Shown here in pieces: positions 43,829-53,095 of a DNA stretch of 64,000 nucleotides; positions within the stretch are counted from its first letter, which is position 1; each line of letters opens with the position of its first letter. Origin of the DNA: Deltaproteobacteria bacterium (GTDB lineage: Bacteria > Myxococcota_A > UBA796 > GCA-2862545); assembly GCA_006226595.1 (NCBI GenBank), contig SBGP01000081.1, positions 83,330 to 147,329 on the forward strand, read 5' to 3'. The notes under the pieces were generated by a model, which worked only from the letters and a program-made list of their open reading frames with translations, was not told the DNA's origin and did no database searches. The position numbers were made by a program, and so were the translations under genes.

Positions 43829-45195
43829 CAGCCCTCCTTGTTGTCGTGCTGGGCGGCGTCTTCGGCGACGATCACCTCGGTACCGAAGGACTCACCGCGG
43901 TAGGACTTGGCGAGCACGCTCATCGGATGCAGCGCGCGCTTGCCGGCGAACTGCTCGAACTGGATGGCGGCGAGGGGGCAGTCGGTTGCGTAGATGTCGG
44001 CCTCCGCCTCCTGCATGCCCTCGAAGGAGCGCTTGCCCGCGCGTTGGGACGCCTCGAAGCTCTCGACCTTCATGGCGTAGGTGCCATCGTGGCCGCAGCA
44101 CTCCATCACGGTGGAGACCTTGGACACGCCGGGCAGCTTCTTGATCAGGTCGCGGCCCTTGAAGCCGATGGCCTGCGCGCGCGTGTGACAGGGCGCGTGG
44201 TAGGCGATGCGCTCGCCGGGCGAGGACTGGAAGTCATCCTTGAGACGCTTCTCCTTTCGCAGCTGGAAGACGAACTCGCTCGGGTCGACGATGGCCTCGG
44301 CCAGTTTCTGAGCCCGCTCCTTGTCCTCGCTGGCGACGAGCTCGGGGTACTCGCGGCGAAGCATCATCGAGCAGCTGGGATTGATCGCCATGACCTTGGC
44401 GCCGGCCTCGACGAACGGCTCGAGTCGGTCGAGGTTCTCCTTGGCCTGAGCACGCACGCTGTCGAGGTCACCGTGCTCCCAGGAAGGCATGCCGCAGCAC
44501 TGGAGGCCGCGCGTACAGCGCACGTCCACGTCGTTGTGCTCGAGCACTTCGAGGGTATCGCGTCCGATCTGCGGCTCGTTGGCGTCGACGTAGCAGGTCT
44601 GGAACACGACGACTTCGCCGCCGGGCTCGCCCATCTTGCCCTCGGACTCGGCCCAGGCCTCGAAGGTGCGGCTCGCGAACTCGGGCAGCAGCTTGTCCTT
44701 GTGGATGCCGAGGAAGGTGTGCATGAACCAGCGGTGCGCCGAGACGCGGTTCATGACGTTGGCCATGCCGAAGCTCATGCGGGCGATCTTGCCGAGGCCC
44801 GTGGGGTTCGACAGCATGCGGTCGCGGAAGGACAGACCGTCCTTGCGCACGCGCTGGGCCTGGTAGCGGTGCACCAGCTTCGGGAAGTCGAGCTGGAACT
44901 CGTGGTCGTCGCGCGGCGTGTACGGGCACTGGACCTCGCACAGCTTGCACTGGAAGCACTCGTCCATCACCTGAGCCGTCTGGGCTTCGGTGAGCTGGGT
45001 CACGTCGCCGTCGTTGCCGTCGATGAAGTCGAACAGGGACGGGAAGCTGTCGCAGAACTTGAAGCACATGCGGCAGCCGTGGCACACCTCGAACACGCGC
45101 TCGACCTCGCCGGCGAGGGCGGCGGGGTCCCAGTACACCGGCTCGTTGGGGTCGTAGGACAGCCCATCGGTCGGCTTGTACGAGATGTTCGACAT
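43828..45195 (-). CDS. HdrD/GlpC-like iron-sulfur oxidoreductase
   Basis: 455 aa. Two 4Fe-4S motifs lie near the N-terminus: [11 protein letters not shown] (38-48) and [12 protein letters not shown]. The C-terminal half has two CCG-type cysteine-rich domains, [10 protein letters not shown] ... GLQCCGMPS and YHAPCHTRA ... MECCGHDG, the cluster-binding modules of heterodisulfide reductase D and glycerol-3-phosphate dehydrogenase subunit C. No membrane helices. It should pass electrons to or from a quinone, thiol or protein partner; with rubrerythrin and DUF3501 it forms a conserved three-gene set of unknown electron donor. A hairpin separates it from the rubrerythrin gene. Confidence 0.88.
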   Translation of the reverse strand: MSNISYKPTDGLSYDPNEPVYWDPAALAGEVERVFEVCHGCRMCFKFCDSFPSLFDFIDGNDGDVTQLTEAQTAQVMDECFQCKLCEVQCPYTPRDDHEFQLDFPKLVHRYQAQRVRKDGLSFRDRMLSNPTGLGKIARMSFGMANVMNRVSAHRWFMHTFLGIHKDKLLPEFASRTFEAWAESEGKMGEPGGEVVVFQTCYVDANEPQIGRDTLEVLEHNDVDVRCTRGLQCCGMPSWEHGDLDSVRAQAKENLDRLEPFVEAGAKVMAINPSCSMMLRREYPELVASEDKERAQKLAEAIVDPSEFVFQLRKEKRLKDDFQSSPGERIAYHAPCHTRAQAIGFKGRDLIKKLPGVSKVSTVMECCGHDGTYAMKVESFEASQRAGKRSFEGMQEAEADIYATDCPLAAIQFEQFAGKRALHPMSVLAKSYRGESFGTEVIVAEDAAQHDNKEG

Positions 45196-45239
45196 GGCTC
45201 GGCTCCAGGCGCGAGTTCGAGTGGGGCTCGAAGCGAGCA

Positions 45240-45271
45240 GAGGGGCGGATCCGACGTCGAATCCGCCCCTC
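45240..45271 (-). promoter_or_regulatory. Intercistronic hairpin between rubrerythrin and HdrD-like genes
   Basis: A perfect 11-bp inverted repeat (GAGGGGCGGAT / ATCCGCCCCTC) with a 10-base loop. No T-run follows, so it more likely stabilises or processes the rubrerythrin mRNA, or attenuates read-through, than ends transcription fully. Confidence 0.5.
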
Positions 45272-45352
45272 GACGCGTCTCGAGCCCCCGGCGGCCGTGC
45301 GCGGCGCCAGGGGGAGACGGGGGCCGGGACGCACCCGACCCCGCTTTGCGAC

Positions 45353-45772
<420 letters not shown>

Positions 45773-45932
45773 GGGTGGTCTCCATTTGGGTGGTACCGAG
45801 GCCTCTGCCTCGGCGGCATCGAAGGACCGCCTCGAAAGGCGGTGCGGGCCGCGCAGCTGCGGCGAACCGACCCCTGCCGATGGCTCGGCGAGGGCAGGGG
45901 AGTGCTGTAACGCAGGCCCCTTGGCGAGCACG
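45773..45932 (-). ncRNA. Structured 5' leader of the rubrerythrin operon (candidate cis-regulatory RNA)
   Basis: The leader between the predicted start of transcription (about 45932) and the rubrerythrin ATG holds four consecutive hairpins: an 8-bp stem with an inner helix at 45900-45871, GCCGC/GCGGC at 45863-45848, CCGCCT-TTCG-AGGCGG at 45842-45827 (UUCG tetraloop), and CCGAGG/CCTCGG at 45813-45796. Only the ribosome site is left free. No known riboswitch class is recognised. Confidence 0.45.
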
Positions 45933-45938
45933 CATTTT

Positions 45939-45967
45939 GCCATAGGCGAGGTTTCAGCCTGCGTCGA
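45939..45967 (-). promoter_or_regulatory. Promoter of the rubrerythrin operon
   Basis: On the minus strand TCGACG (45967-45962), a 17-bp spacer, then TATGGC (45944-45939). Both boxes keep the most conserved bases, and the spacing is ideal for the housekeeping sigma factor. Confidence 0.4.
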
Positions 45968-46066
45968 AGGGCGTCGCAGGCGGGTTTGCGAGGGGACTTG
46001 TCGCGAGATCGCGCAGGGACTCGAAGTGGTGCGCGCAAGCGGCTAGGCTGTGCGCTCGGAGGTGCG

Positions 46067-46417
46067 GTGGACGACGCGATCCAGCGGGGGCTCGGAGCCT
46101 GGTTCCTTCTGCTCGGTCTGGCAGGCATTCAGCTGCTGGTGACCGGCCATGCCTCGGTGGCGCTGGTGGCGCTTGCCGCGGCGGGTCTGGCAGGGGCCTG
46201 GTGGTCCGCGAGTGACCTGCCCGCCGTGCTCGAGAAGATGACCGACTCAGCGGGAGAGGCCGGAAAGTACGCCCTTGGCGCCCTGGTGCTCGCGTGCTTC
46301 GGTGTCCTCGGGACCGGCGTGGGCTTCAGCGGCTCGTCGCGAAACGCCATGGCCTTCCTGTTCGTGAGCCTCGGAGCGACGCTCTACTTCTTCGGCGCGG
46401 GCCCCGCCGAGGAGTGA
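46067..46417 (+). CDS. Small integral membrane protein
   Basis: 116 aa from a GTG with GGAGG four bases upstream; an in-frame ATG further up (45986) would add a basic, non-membrane segment and cross the promoter (TAGGCT at 46044-46049). Three to four membrane helices are evident (LGAWFLLLGLAGIQLLVTG, ALVALAAAGLAGAWW, YALGALVLACFGVLGTGVGF, AMAFLFVSLGATLYFFG). No family recognised. Its 3' end overlaps the convergent DUF4403 gene by 34 bp. Confidence 0.6.
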   Translation: MDDAIQRGLGAWFLLLGLAGIQLLVTGHASVALVALAAAGLAGAWWSASDLPAVLEKMTDSAGEAGKYALGALVLACFGVLGTGVGFSGSSRNAMAFLFVSLGATLYFFGAGPAEE

Positions 46418-47844
46418 CGGGCGCGACGGCTCGGATCTGACAGGCTCGGTCGTTTCGCATCGGGGGCGCGTTCCGGAAGCTGCGCGACGGTCAGGCCAAG
46501 TCGTCCCCGAGCGAACGCGTCGATCGCGAGGCCGCGGTCGGTGACGTGGACCGCGTCGATGCGGAGCGTGTCGAGGGAGGCGTCGATGCCTGGGCGGTCG
46601 TTCAGCCGTCGCTCCGTCCGGGCTCGCGCAGTCTCCAGCTGGGGACCGAAGGCGAAGCGCAGGCGGTCGGTCAGCGCGGCTCGCACGGCGTCGTGCACAG
46701 CCAGGTCGGCTGCGGACCACACGGGGGCCGCGCCAAAGCTGTATTCGAAGGCATCGAAACGCACTTCCTGGTGGCCGACATCCAGTCGGGGAACGCCTTG
46801 GAGGTAGAGGTCCGAGAGGCCGGTGAGGGACTCCGAGAGAGCCAGGTGCGCGACCACGGCCTCTCCGGATGGGTACAGCTCGACGCTGGTGACCCGGACG
46901 GGCAGGTCGGCATCGCGCAGTGCGCCGGACGCCTCTTCGGCGAGCGTGTCCCATGCGAGGGTCGTCGACAGGGCGAGCTCGAGGTGCGGATCCTCAGGCA
47001 CGGGGGTCGGGCTCGGTAGGGCGGTGGCCGGGTGGACGCCCGGCTCGGGGCCCACGGTCAGCTCGAAGGTGCCGCCGACGCCGAGGGCGAGTTCGAGGCC
47101 CTCCTCGGCATAGACCGGATCACTGGCGTAGAGCGCGGACGGCTCGGTGACGAGCCAGGTCGAGCGGGCGATGGGCGTGGGCTGGTGAAGGCGCCGCCAC
47201 GCGTCATCGACTCTGTCGCGAAGTTGCGTCTCTTCCCTCAGCCGCTGCTCCAGCGATGCGGCGACCTCGGTGAAGCGTTCCTCGAGCAGCCGATCGGCGA
47301 GTTTCGCGAGGCCCACGCGAAGGAGGCCTACGCTGAGGGTGGGCCGGCCGGTCCAGCGATGGGTGAGGCGCACCTCGGGTTCCCAGCCCCAATCGTCGCG
47401 GAAGGTCAGGCCTACGGCGACTTCCAGCGTGAGTGAAGCCTGGACTCGGGCGCCCTCCGGCGCGTCGCGTCCGCGGGAACGGCGGCGCTCGAGGGCGCGC
47501 TCCGGGACGGCGGAGGCGCTCACGTCGACTGGCACCTCGAGCACCAGGTGGTCGTCGCGCCCGGAGACCTTGACCTCCCCGGCACGCGTGGCGGTGAGAT
47601 CGAGGAGCATGCCGTGCGAGCGCTGTCCCTGAACGTCCGCGAAGGTCTCGGGGATGCGGGCCGACAGACCCTCTGCCAGGACGGACCACGGGAGGCTGAT
47701 CTCGGCAAAGAGCGTCGAGGGTCGCGCGGCGGGGGGCTCGTGGTGGGCTGCGCCCCGCGGAGGGCCGGGCAGGGTGCTCGGTGTGAGCCACCAGGGGGTT
47801 CCGGCGATGACGATGGCAGCAGCGAGGGCAGACAGGCGGCTCAT
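46384..47844 (-). CDS. DUF4403 family exported protein
   Basis: 486 aa with an N-terminal hydrophobic signal or anchor (residues about 3-22). The body matches DUF4403: the early TLFAEISLPWSVLAEGLSARIP, the DVSASAVPER segment, GWEPEVRLTHRW, and the repeat-like second half with LALSTTLAWDTLAEEASGAL. These proteins resemble tandem TULIP/BPI-like lipid-binding folds, so a role in carrying lipid across the periplasm is possible but unproven. The ATG at 47844 is six bases after a TATGGT box, implying a leaderless transcript. Its end overlaps the convergent small membrane protein. Confidence 0.82.
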   Translation of the reverse strand: MSRLSALAAAIVIAGTPWWLTPSTLPGPPRGAAHHEPPAARPSTLFAEISLPWSVLAEGLSARIPETFADVQGQRSHGMLLDLTATRAGEVKVSGRDDHLVLEVPVDVSASAVPERALERRRSRGRDAPEGARVQASLTLEVAVGLTFRDDWGWEPEVRLTHRWTGRPTLSVGLLRVGLAKLADRLLEERFTEVAASLEQRLREETQLRDRVDDAWRRLHQPTPIARSTWLVTEPSALYASDPVYAEEGLELALGVGGTFELTVGPEPGVHPATALPSPTPVPEDPHLELALSTTLAWDTLAEEASGALRDADLPVRVTSVELYPSGEAVVAHLALSESLTGLSDLYLQGVPRLDVGHQEVRFDAFEYSFGAAPVWSAADLAVHDAVRAALTDRLRFAFGPQLETARARTERRLNDRPGIDASLDTLRIDAVHVTDRGLAIDAFARGRLGLTVAQLPERAPDAKRPSLSDPSRRARHSSAGPAPKK

Positions 47845-47850
47845 ACGCGC

Positions 47851-47856
47851 ACCATA
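47851..47856 (-). promoter_or_regulatory. -10 box for a leaderless DUF4403 transcript
   Basis: TATGGT on the minus strand (47856-47851), six bases, then the ATG at 47844. Transcription should start at the start codon. There is no ribosome site. Confidence 0.45.
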
Positions 47857-47891
47857 CCGCTGGAGGCGCATGAAACGGGGGCCTGGAGCTG

Positions 47892-48305
47892 TTGAGGTTT
47901 GATGAGGTCGCTGTGGTCCCCGCGCAGGGCACCTTGGCGGGGGAGGCCGACGTGATCGCTATCTGCACCGATCCTCTGGACGACGAAGTGGTTCGCTACC
48001 TCGTCGACAGCTACCCACACCTGCTGTCGCCGGTCGAGCGCTCGGCTCTGCGCGCTGTGCGGGCCGCGGCGAGATCGTCCGAAGGAGGAGGTGCCGCGAG
48101 ACTGCTGGAGCTGTGGACCAACGCGGCCCCCGAGGCGCGGGAGTTGACGGCTGGAGGTGTGGCTCCGTGCATGCGACGCCTCGCGGAGCGACTGTGGCGG
48201 GAACATGCGGAGGACATCGCGTTCAACACCTGTCCGCACTGCGGCGGGCTGGCCAAGTCTCCGAGTACCAAGCTCTGCCATCACTGTTGGTACGACTGGC
48301 ACTAG
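47892..48305 (+). CDS. Small protein with C-terminal zinc ribbon, function unknown
   Basis: 137 aa from a TTG with GGAG just upstream; a GTG at 47913 is an alternative start. The first 100 residues are helical with no recognised fold (DPLDDEVVRYLVDSYPHLLSPVERSALRAVRAAAR). The C-terminus has two knuckles, CPHCGG and CHHCW, spaced 14 residues apart, which should bind one zinc ion. It may be a nucleic-acid or protein-binding factor. Repeat array 3 begins immediately after its stop codon. Confidence 0.65.
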   Translation: MRFDEVAVVPAQGTLAGEADVIAICTDPLDDEVVRYLVDSYPHLLSPVERSALRAVRAAARSSEGGGAARLLELWTNAAPEARELTAGGVAPCMRRLAERLWREHAEDIAFNTCPHCGGLAKSPSTKLCHHCWYDWH

Positions 48306-48480
48306 GGCGGATGCGGTGCCAGGCGTGATGGCGGGTGCGGTGCCAGGCGTGATGGCGGGTGCGGTGCCAGGCGTGATGGCGGGTGAGGTGCCAGGTGTTC
48401 TGGCGGGTGTGGTGCCAGGCGTGACGGCGGGTGCGGCGCCAGGCGTCGTGGCGCGTGGCGCGTCAGGCGCGGCGACTGGC
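48306..48480 (+). repeat. Repeat array 3 (24-bp REP-like family, 6 copies plus decayed tail)
   Basis: Units GGTGCGGTGCCAGGCGTGATGGCG start directly after the stop at 48305. The first three are identical; the next three carry substitutions (GGTGTTCTGG, GGCGTGACGG, GCGCCAGG), and the last about 35 bp are degenerate. It lies 200 bp upstream of the RAYT transposase gene. Confidence 0.93.
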
Positions 48481-48510
48481 GCTGAAGACACGCAACCTGA
48501 GGATGGGCGT

Positions 48511-48544
48511 CGAAAATCGACGAAGCAGTGACGGTCGATTTTCG
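48511..48544 (+). promoter_or_regulatory. Inverted repeat upstream of the RAYT gene
   Basis: CGAAAATCGAC (48511-48521) is a perfect inverted repeat of GTCGATTTTCG (48534-48544) with a 12-base loop. It is unusually AT-rich for this genome. It could be a terminator for the upstream gene or a protein-binding or transposase hairpin. Confidence 0.45.
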
Positions 48545-48682
48545 CCGAACTTCGTCACCCACGGGCCCTCCGTGTTGGATGGGAAACCCGCTCCACTGCG
48601 AACCTGTGCATGTTCGCAGCCGGTGCGCTGCTTCCTGTGTTGCTGGCGTGGTTTCTGCTTGGGCCAGGGCCACGGAGGTCCC

Positions 48683-49372
48683 ATGTCCAGAAGCCCTCGC
48701 ACCGACTTTCCCGGTGCCGTTCACCACGTCATGAACCGCGCAGGTCATCGCGGCCGGATGTTTCACAACCTCGACGACCGGCGAAGCTTCCTTGCTCGGG
48801 TGGCCCAGCTCGAGGAGCGCTTCGGCATCGTCGTGCTGGCCTACGCGTTGATGCCCAACCACTTCCACCTGGTCGTTCGCAGTGAACGCGGGCAGCTCTC
48901 CACGGCGATGTCGTGGCTTCAGTCGGGTCACGCGAGGAGGGTGCACCGGCGCCTGGGCACGCGAGGAAGCATGTTCGGGTCGCGCTTCAAGAGCCGCCTG
49001 GTCGACAGCGATGCCTATCTCATGCACCTGTTCGCCTACGTGCACCTCAACCCCGTTCGCATCGACCCCGCCCATATCGAAGACCCGCTGTGGACCAGCC
49101 ACCTCCCCATCCTGGCGAAGGAGGAGTGGCTGCACGCTGACGAATCACTCGAGCGCTTCGGCGGGCCCCAGGGTCTGGCGGACTACGTCGAGGGCGTCGC
49201 GGAGGGACGCGTCACCCAGGAAGCGTTCGACCCCCGCGCGCTCTGGGAGCCGCCCATTCCGAGCGTGTTTCGTTCCGAACGACGGCTCGAGCTGGCCCGT
49301 GAAGCCCACGGACTGACGCGCAAAGCGAAGGCGCGACCACGAAGTCGTTGGCTACCCCGCTTCAGCAGCTAG
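48683..49372 (+). CDS. REP-associated tyrosine transposase (RAYT, Y1_Tnp/HUH family)
   Basis: 229 aa. The start RTDFPGAVHHVMNRAGHRG is typical of TnpA_REP. The HUH metal motif is H60-F-H62 in ALMPNHFHLVV, and the catalytic tyrosine is Tyr119 in FAYVHLNPVRI, matching the RYVxxN position of E. coli RAYT. The C-terminal 90 residues are the helical extension common in this group. RAYTs nick single-stranded DNA at REP hairpins and are usually single-copy, domesticated genes flanked by REPs. GGAGG lies five bases before the ATG. Repeat array 3 lies immediately upstream. Confidence 0.93.
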   Translation: MSRSPRTDFPGAVHHVMNRAGHRGRMFHNLDDRRSFLARVAQLEERFGIVVLAYALMPNHFHLVVRSERGQLSTAMSWLQSGHARRVHRRLGTRGSMFGSRFKSRLVDSDAYLMHLFAYVHLNPVRIDPAHIEDPLWTSHLPILAKEEWLHADESLERFGGPQGLADYVEGVAEGRVTQEAFDPRALWEPPIPSVFRSERRLELAREAHGLTRKAKARPRSRWLPRFSS

Positions 49373-50164
49373 GGCGGCCTCGCTCAGACGAGCGAGCATC
49401 GCGGAGGTCTGGGCCGCGCGCTTCGACCAGGTCGCGGCCAGCGTCCCGGTCGCCTCTTCCCACAGCGAGAGCTCCTGCTGGAGCACCGCCACTGCCTCGG
49501 GAAGGCGCTCGTGTTCGACCGCCGTGCGGAAGAAGGCCTCCATCATCTGGGTGCGGGACCCGAAGCCGCACGGGGACTCGGCTGCCTCGGCGAGCCGCAA
49601 CAGGTCTCCGCGCGACAGGAACCAGCCCGACTTCACGGGCACGAGCAGGTGCTCGGCGAGTCGCCGCAGACCCGTGCGTTCATCGTCGAGCGGGTCGCTG
49701 ACGGGCGGCAAGGGACTCTGTCCGACCCCCAGGTCCGCCATCAGCGCTCGCGCCATCGCCGCGAGGGTGGGGTAGAGCGGACCGCCCTGACGCTCCACCG
49801 CGAACAGAGCGGCGACCGCCCAGCCCATCTCGGCTGCGAGCTTCGGGTCTGCCGTCCGAGCGAGCAGAGCCAGCTCGCTGCCCAGCGCATCCGGCTCGTC
49901 GACTTCGAGGCCGTGGGCTGCGAACCAGGGGCTCTCGCCCTCCACGCGCAGCGCATCCTCGCGCAGGAACACGCTGCGAAATGCGAACACGCCGCGACCG
50001 AGGACCCGCTCGTGCTCGGCAAGTCGCTCGTCTTCAGACCACTCGCGCACGCCCTCGAGACCCGGCACGCTCGTGAGCCAGTCGAGGTCTTCGTCCGTGA
50101 CGCCGCGGGAGAGCACTCCGGCAATGGCGAGCAGCGCGGCGCGCTCGGGCGTCAGCGTCCCCAC
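49352..50164 (-). CDS. TorD/DmsD-like redox-enzyme maturation chaperone
   Basis: 270 aa, all helical. The GTG start at 50164 overlaps the end of the molybdoenzyme gene by 13 bp. The pattern ERAALLAIAGVLSRG, then a central FRSVFLREDA, LALLARTADPKLAAEMGWAVAALFAVERQGG and later LLVPVKSGWFLSRGDLLRLAEAAESP resembles the TorD / NarJ helical chaperones that insert the molybdenum cofactor, though identity is low. Gene position after the catalytic and electron-transfer subunits supports this call more than sequence does. It ends by overlapping the convergent RAYT gene by 21 bp. Confidence 0.6.
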   Translation of the reverse strand: MGTLTPERAALLAIAGVLSRGVTDEDLDWLTSVPGLEGVREWSEDERLAEHERVLGRGVFAFRSVFLREDALRVEGESPWFAAHGLEVDEPDALGSELALLARTADPKLAAEMGWAVAALFAVERQGGPLYPTLAAMARALMADLGVGQSPLPPVSDPLDDERTGLRRLAEHLLVPVKSGWFLSRGDLLRLAEAAESPCGFGSRTQMMEAFFRTAVEHERLPEAVAVLQQELSLWEEATGTLAATWSKRAAQTSAMLARLSEAALAAEAG

Positions 50165-53088
50165 GGCTTCTCCGGGAGCTTGTACCACTCCTTTACCGGC
50201 TTGAGCGGACGCTTCAGCCAGTAGGGGCGGCGGGTGCCATCCGGGCTGTGGTCCACCGCAGAACGGGCCCAGCCGAGCCAGCGGTAGTACACCTCCATCG
50301 ACTTGTTGGTGTCGACCCACACGTCGCCGTAGCGCTCACCGGGCCTGGCCTTGCGGACTCCCACGGCCTTCTGAAGCCAGCAGTGGGCACCAGAGACCGG
50401 GTCGGGCTGTACGGCGTGCGTGAGGTTCTGGTGCACGCCGATGTTGTCCCACCAGATGCGCTCGGTATCGGGGTCCGAGGACTTCCAAGGCCCGGCCCCA
50501 CCGAGAAGCTGAAGCTTGTAGGACCCGTCGCCGCCGTCGTCGAGACGCGCCAGTGCCGAGGCCTGCCGGTTCACACCCTGCTCCTTGTGCAGGCGCCAGC
50601 GTCCCAGGTGGTGGCTCATGGCCACGATGCCTGGCTTGATTCCCTCGGTGACCCACACCTTGTCGATGAACCAGCCAATCTCGGTCTCGACGCGAACCAG
50701 GTCGCCCGTGGCGAGCTCCAGACGTCGTGCGTCGCTCGGATGCATCCACACCGGGTTGTTGTGGCTGATCTCGTACAGCCACTTCGCGTTGGCCGAGCGC
50801 GTGTGGATCAGCGTTGGAAGCCGGAAGTTGGGGAGCAGGATCATCTCGCCCTTGCCGCGGTCGATCTCGGAGGGCGCCACGTGGCTGGGGAGCGGCCACG
50901 GGATGCAGTACTCCTTCTCCTTCCAGCCCCAGTCGTGCAGGGTCGGCGAGAACAGCTCGAGCTTGCGGCTTGGCGTGCCGAATCCAGCCCGCTTCACGCC
51001 GTCCACCACCACGCCGACGACCTGGCCGTCCTGCTTCACCAGCCCGTCCGGCCCCTTGCGGCCAGCGACCTCGGCCTCGTAGGGCACGTAGTTGCCCTTC
51101 ACGACCTCGAAGGCGCCGTACTTGCGCATGTAGGCGAGCGGACTCAGGCCTTCTTCGGCGGCCTTCTCGGGCAGCCCGGGCACCGAGTTCTCGAAGATCC
51201 AGGCCCAGTACTCGTCCTGGGTGATCGGCTCCCCGGGGCGCGTCGGGCTCTCGACATACTTGCGCACGCCGAGGCTTCCGTCCGGGTCCATGGCCCAGGT
51301 CAGGTCGACCCAGAACTCGGACTCCTCCCACACCTCACCGGGGTTCGCCTCGTAGGTGCGGTTCACCTTCTTGCCCGCACGTTCCATGGCGACGCGACGC
51401 ACGGGCTGACGGAAGCCGATCCACTTTCCGGTGTGGGTCTCCTGGCTCATCAGGTCGTGGCGCTCGGCCGAGTGGCCCATGGGGAGCACATAGTCAGCGA
51501 ACCACGCACTCTCGTTCCAGGTCGGCGTGAGGGCCACGTGGAACTTGATCTTCTCCTCGTCCTGCAGCACGTCGAACCACGTGAAGCCGTCCGGGTTGAT
51601 CCACAGCGGGTTGTAGACCCGCGTGAAGTAGACGTCGACGTCGCCACGCCCCTCCTTGAGGAAGTGTGGGAGCAGGAAGCTCATTTCGTAGTGGGCGAAG
51701 GGCCACTCGTGCGGCAGGTGCAGCTCGTTCCAGGCCTCGAGAGGCGGGGGCGACAGGAACGGCTTGGGCACGAACTTGTTCCACGAGTTGCCGCTGGTGC
51801 CGCCGTAGGTACCGATGCTTCCCGTCAGCACGTTGAGGAAGAACATCGCGCGCACGACCTGCCAGCCGCCGCGGTTGCCCATCGAGGCCGCGCGCCAGTT
51901 GTGGGTCGCGAGGCGGTCGCCGGCGTCCGCCACGGCTTCCGCGGCCGCAAGGATGCGCTCCACGGGCACCTGGGCCTCGGCGGCGGCGCGTTCGAGGGTG
52001 AACTCGGCGTAGGTCGACTTCATCCACGCGACAAAGTCCTCGAAGGTGCTGCCGGCATCGAAGTGCTGGAGCACCGCTTCCCAGTTGACCCAGCGCCGAA
52101 CGAAGTCCACGTTCCATCGGTCGTTCTGGAGCAGGTAGTTCGCGATGGCGAGCAGCAGCGTCGCCTCGGAGCCCGGCCAGGTCGGCAGCCACACATCGGC
52201 CTTGGAGGCCGTGTTCGACAGGCGGGGATCGAGCACGATCATCTTGCCGCCATTGTTGAGCGACTCCATGATCCGCTGGGCGTGCGGGTTGAAGTAGTGC
52301 CCGGTCTCCAGGTGCGCGCTGATCAGCAGGATGCACTTGGCGTTGGCGTAGTCGGGGCTCGGACGGTCGAAGCCGGCCCACATGTAGTAGCCGACGCGCG
52401 CGGCGGCGCTGCAGATGTTGGTGTGGCTGTTGTGGCCGTCGACACCCCAGGACTGGATGACGCGGTTGGTGTAGTGGTCCTCGCCGGGGCGACCGACGTG
52501 GTACATGATGCCGTCGCGTCGCTTCTCCCGGGAAGCACGCATCTTTTCAGCGATATCGCTGATGGCCTCTTCCCAGGAGACCCGCTTCCACTGGCCGTCG
52601 CCGCGCTTGCCGACGCGCTTGAGGGGGTAGAGGATGCGCTCGGGGTCGTAGACCTGGTTGTGCGTGGCTGGACCCTTGCCGCAGTTGCGCCCACGCGAGC
52701 CGGGATGGACCGGGTTGCCCTCGAACTTGCGGACCTCGTAGGTCTCCTTGTCCACGTAGGCGAGCAGCCCACAGGCGGATTCGCAGTTGAAGCAGATGGT
52801 GGGCACGAGGCTGTAGCGTCGCGCGACCTTGCGGGGCCAGGCCTTGCCGTCCCACTCGACGTGGTCGTCCCACTTCTCCGGGGGCGGGTACTGAGAGAGG
52901 CGGCCGTCGGGATGGACCACGGTGGTCATCTTCACCGGCTCGGCATCGACCTCGGCGAAGGTCGGAGGGCGCTCCCCCGCGGCGTTCGTGGGGCCCTTGC
53001 CGGTGGCGCGCAAGAGGTCGGCAGGATGGGGAGCCGACTCTCCGGCAAAGCGCCGGACGAGGGCCGTCAGCTGATCGGACAGGGACAT
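50152..53088 (-). CDS. Molybdopterin oxidoreductase catalytic subunit (complex iron-sulfur molybdoenzyme family)
   Basis: 978 aa. The [4Fe-4S] site Cys99-x2-Cys102-x3-Cys106-x29-Cys136 lies in ICFNCESACGLLAYVD ... GRNCGKG. The putative Mo ligand is Cys226 in HTNICSAAARVGYY. Further cofactor segments are CILLISAHLETGHYFNPHAQR, IVLDPRLSNTASKADVWLPTWPGSEATLLL and, at the end, the molybdopterin-binding barrel with LPNFRLPTLIHTRSANAKWLYEISHNNPVWMHP. No twin-arginine signal is seen, so it may face the cytoplasm. The substrate is unknown; polysulfide, thiosulfate and tetrathionate-type enzymes have the same ligand and partners. It is followed by its chaperone and preceded by its electron-transfer/anchor subunit. 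Confidence 0.92.
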   Translation of the reverse strand: MSLSDQLTALVRRFAGESAPHPADLLRATGKGPTNAAGERPPTFAEVDAEPVKMTTVVHPDGRLSQYPPPEKWDDHVEWDGKAWPRKVARRYSLVPTICFNCESACGLLAYVDKETYEVRKFEGNPVHPGSRGRNCGKGPATHNQVYDPERILYPLKRVGKRGDGQWKRVSWEEAISDIAEKMRASREKRRDGIMYHVGRPGEDHYTNRVIQSWGVDGHNSHTNICSAAARVGYYMWAGFDRPSPDYANAKCILLISAHLETGHYFNPHAQRIMESLNNGGKMIVLDPRLSNTASKADVWLPTWPGSEATLLLAIANYLLQNDRWNVDFVRRWVNWEAVLQHFDAGSTFEDFVAWMKSTYAEFTLERAAAEAQVPVERILAAAEAVADAGDRLATHNWRAASMGNRGGWQVVRAMFFLNVLTGSIGTYGGTSGNSWNKFVPKPFLSPPPLEAWNELHLPHEWPFAHYEMSFLLPHFLKEGRGDVDVYFTRVYNPLWINPDGFTWFDVLQDEEKIKFHVALTPTWNESAWFADYVLPMGHSAERHDLMSQETHTGKWIGFRQPVRRVAMERAGKKVNRTYEANPGEVWEESEFWVDLTWAMDPDGSLGVRKYVESPTRPGEPITQDEYWAWIFENSVPGLPEKAAEEGLSPLAYMRKYGAFEVVKGNYVPYEAEVAGRKGPDGLVKQDGQVVGVVVDGVKRAGFGTPSRKLELFSPTLHDWGWKEKEYCIPWPLPSHVAPSEIDRGKGEMILLPNFRLPTLIHTRSANAKWLYEISHNNPVWMHPSDARRLELATGDLVRVETEIGWFIDKVWVTEGIKPGIVAMSHHLGRWRLHKEQGVNRQASALARLDDGGDGSYKLQLLGGAGPWKSSDPDTERIWWDNIGVHQNLTHAVQPDPVSGAHCWLQKAVGVRKARPGERYGDVWVDTNKSMEVYYRWLGWARSAVDHSPDGTRRPYWLKRPLKPVKEWYKLPEKPWGR

Positions 53089-53095
53089 CGGGACC

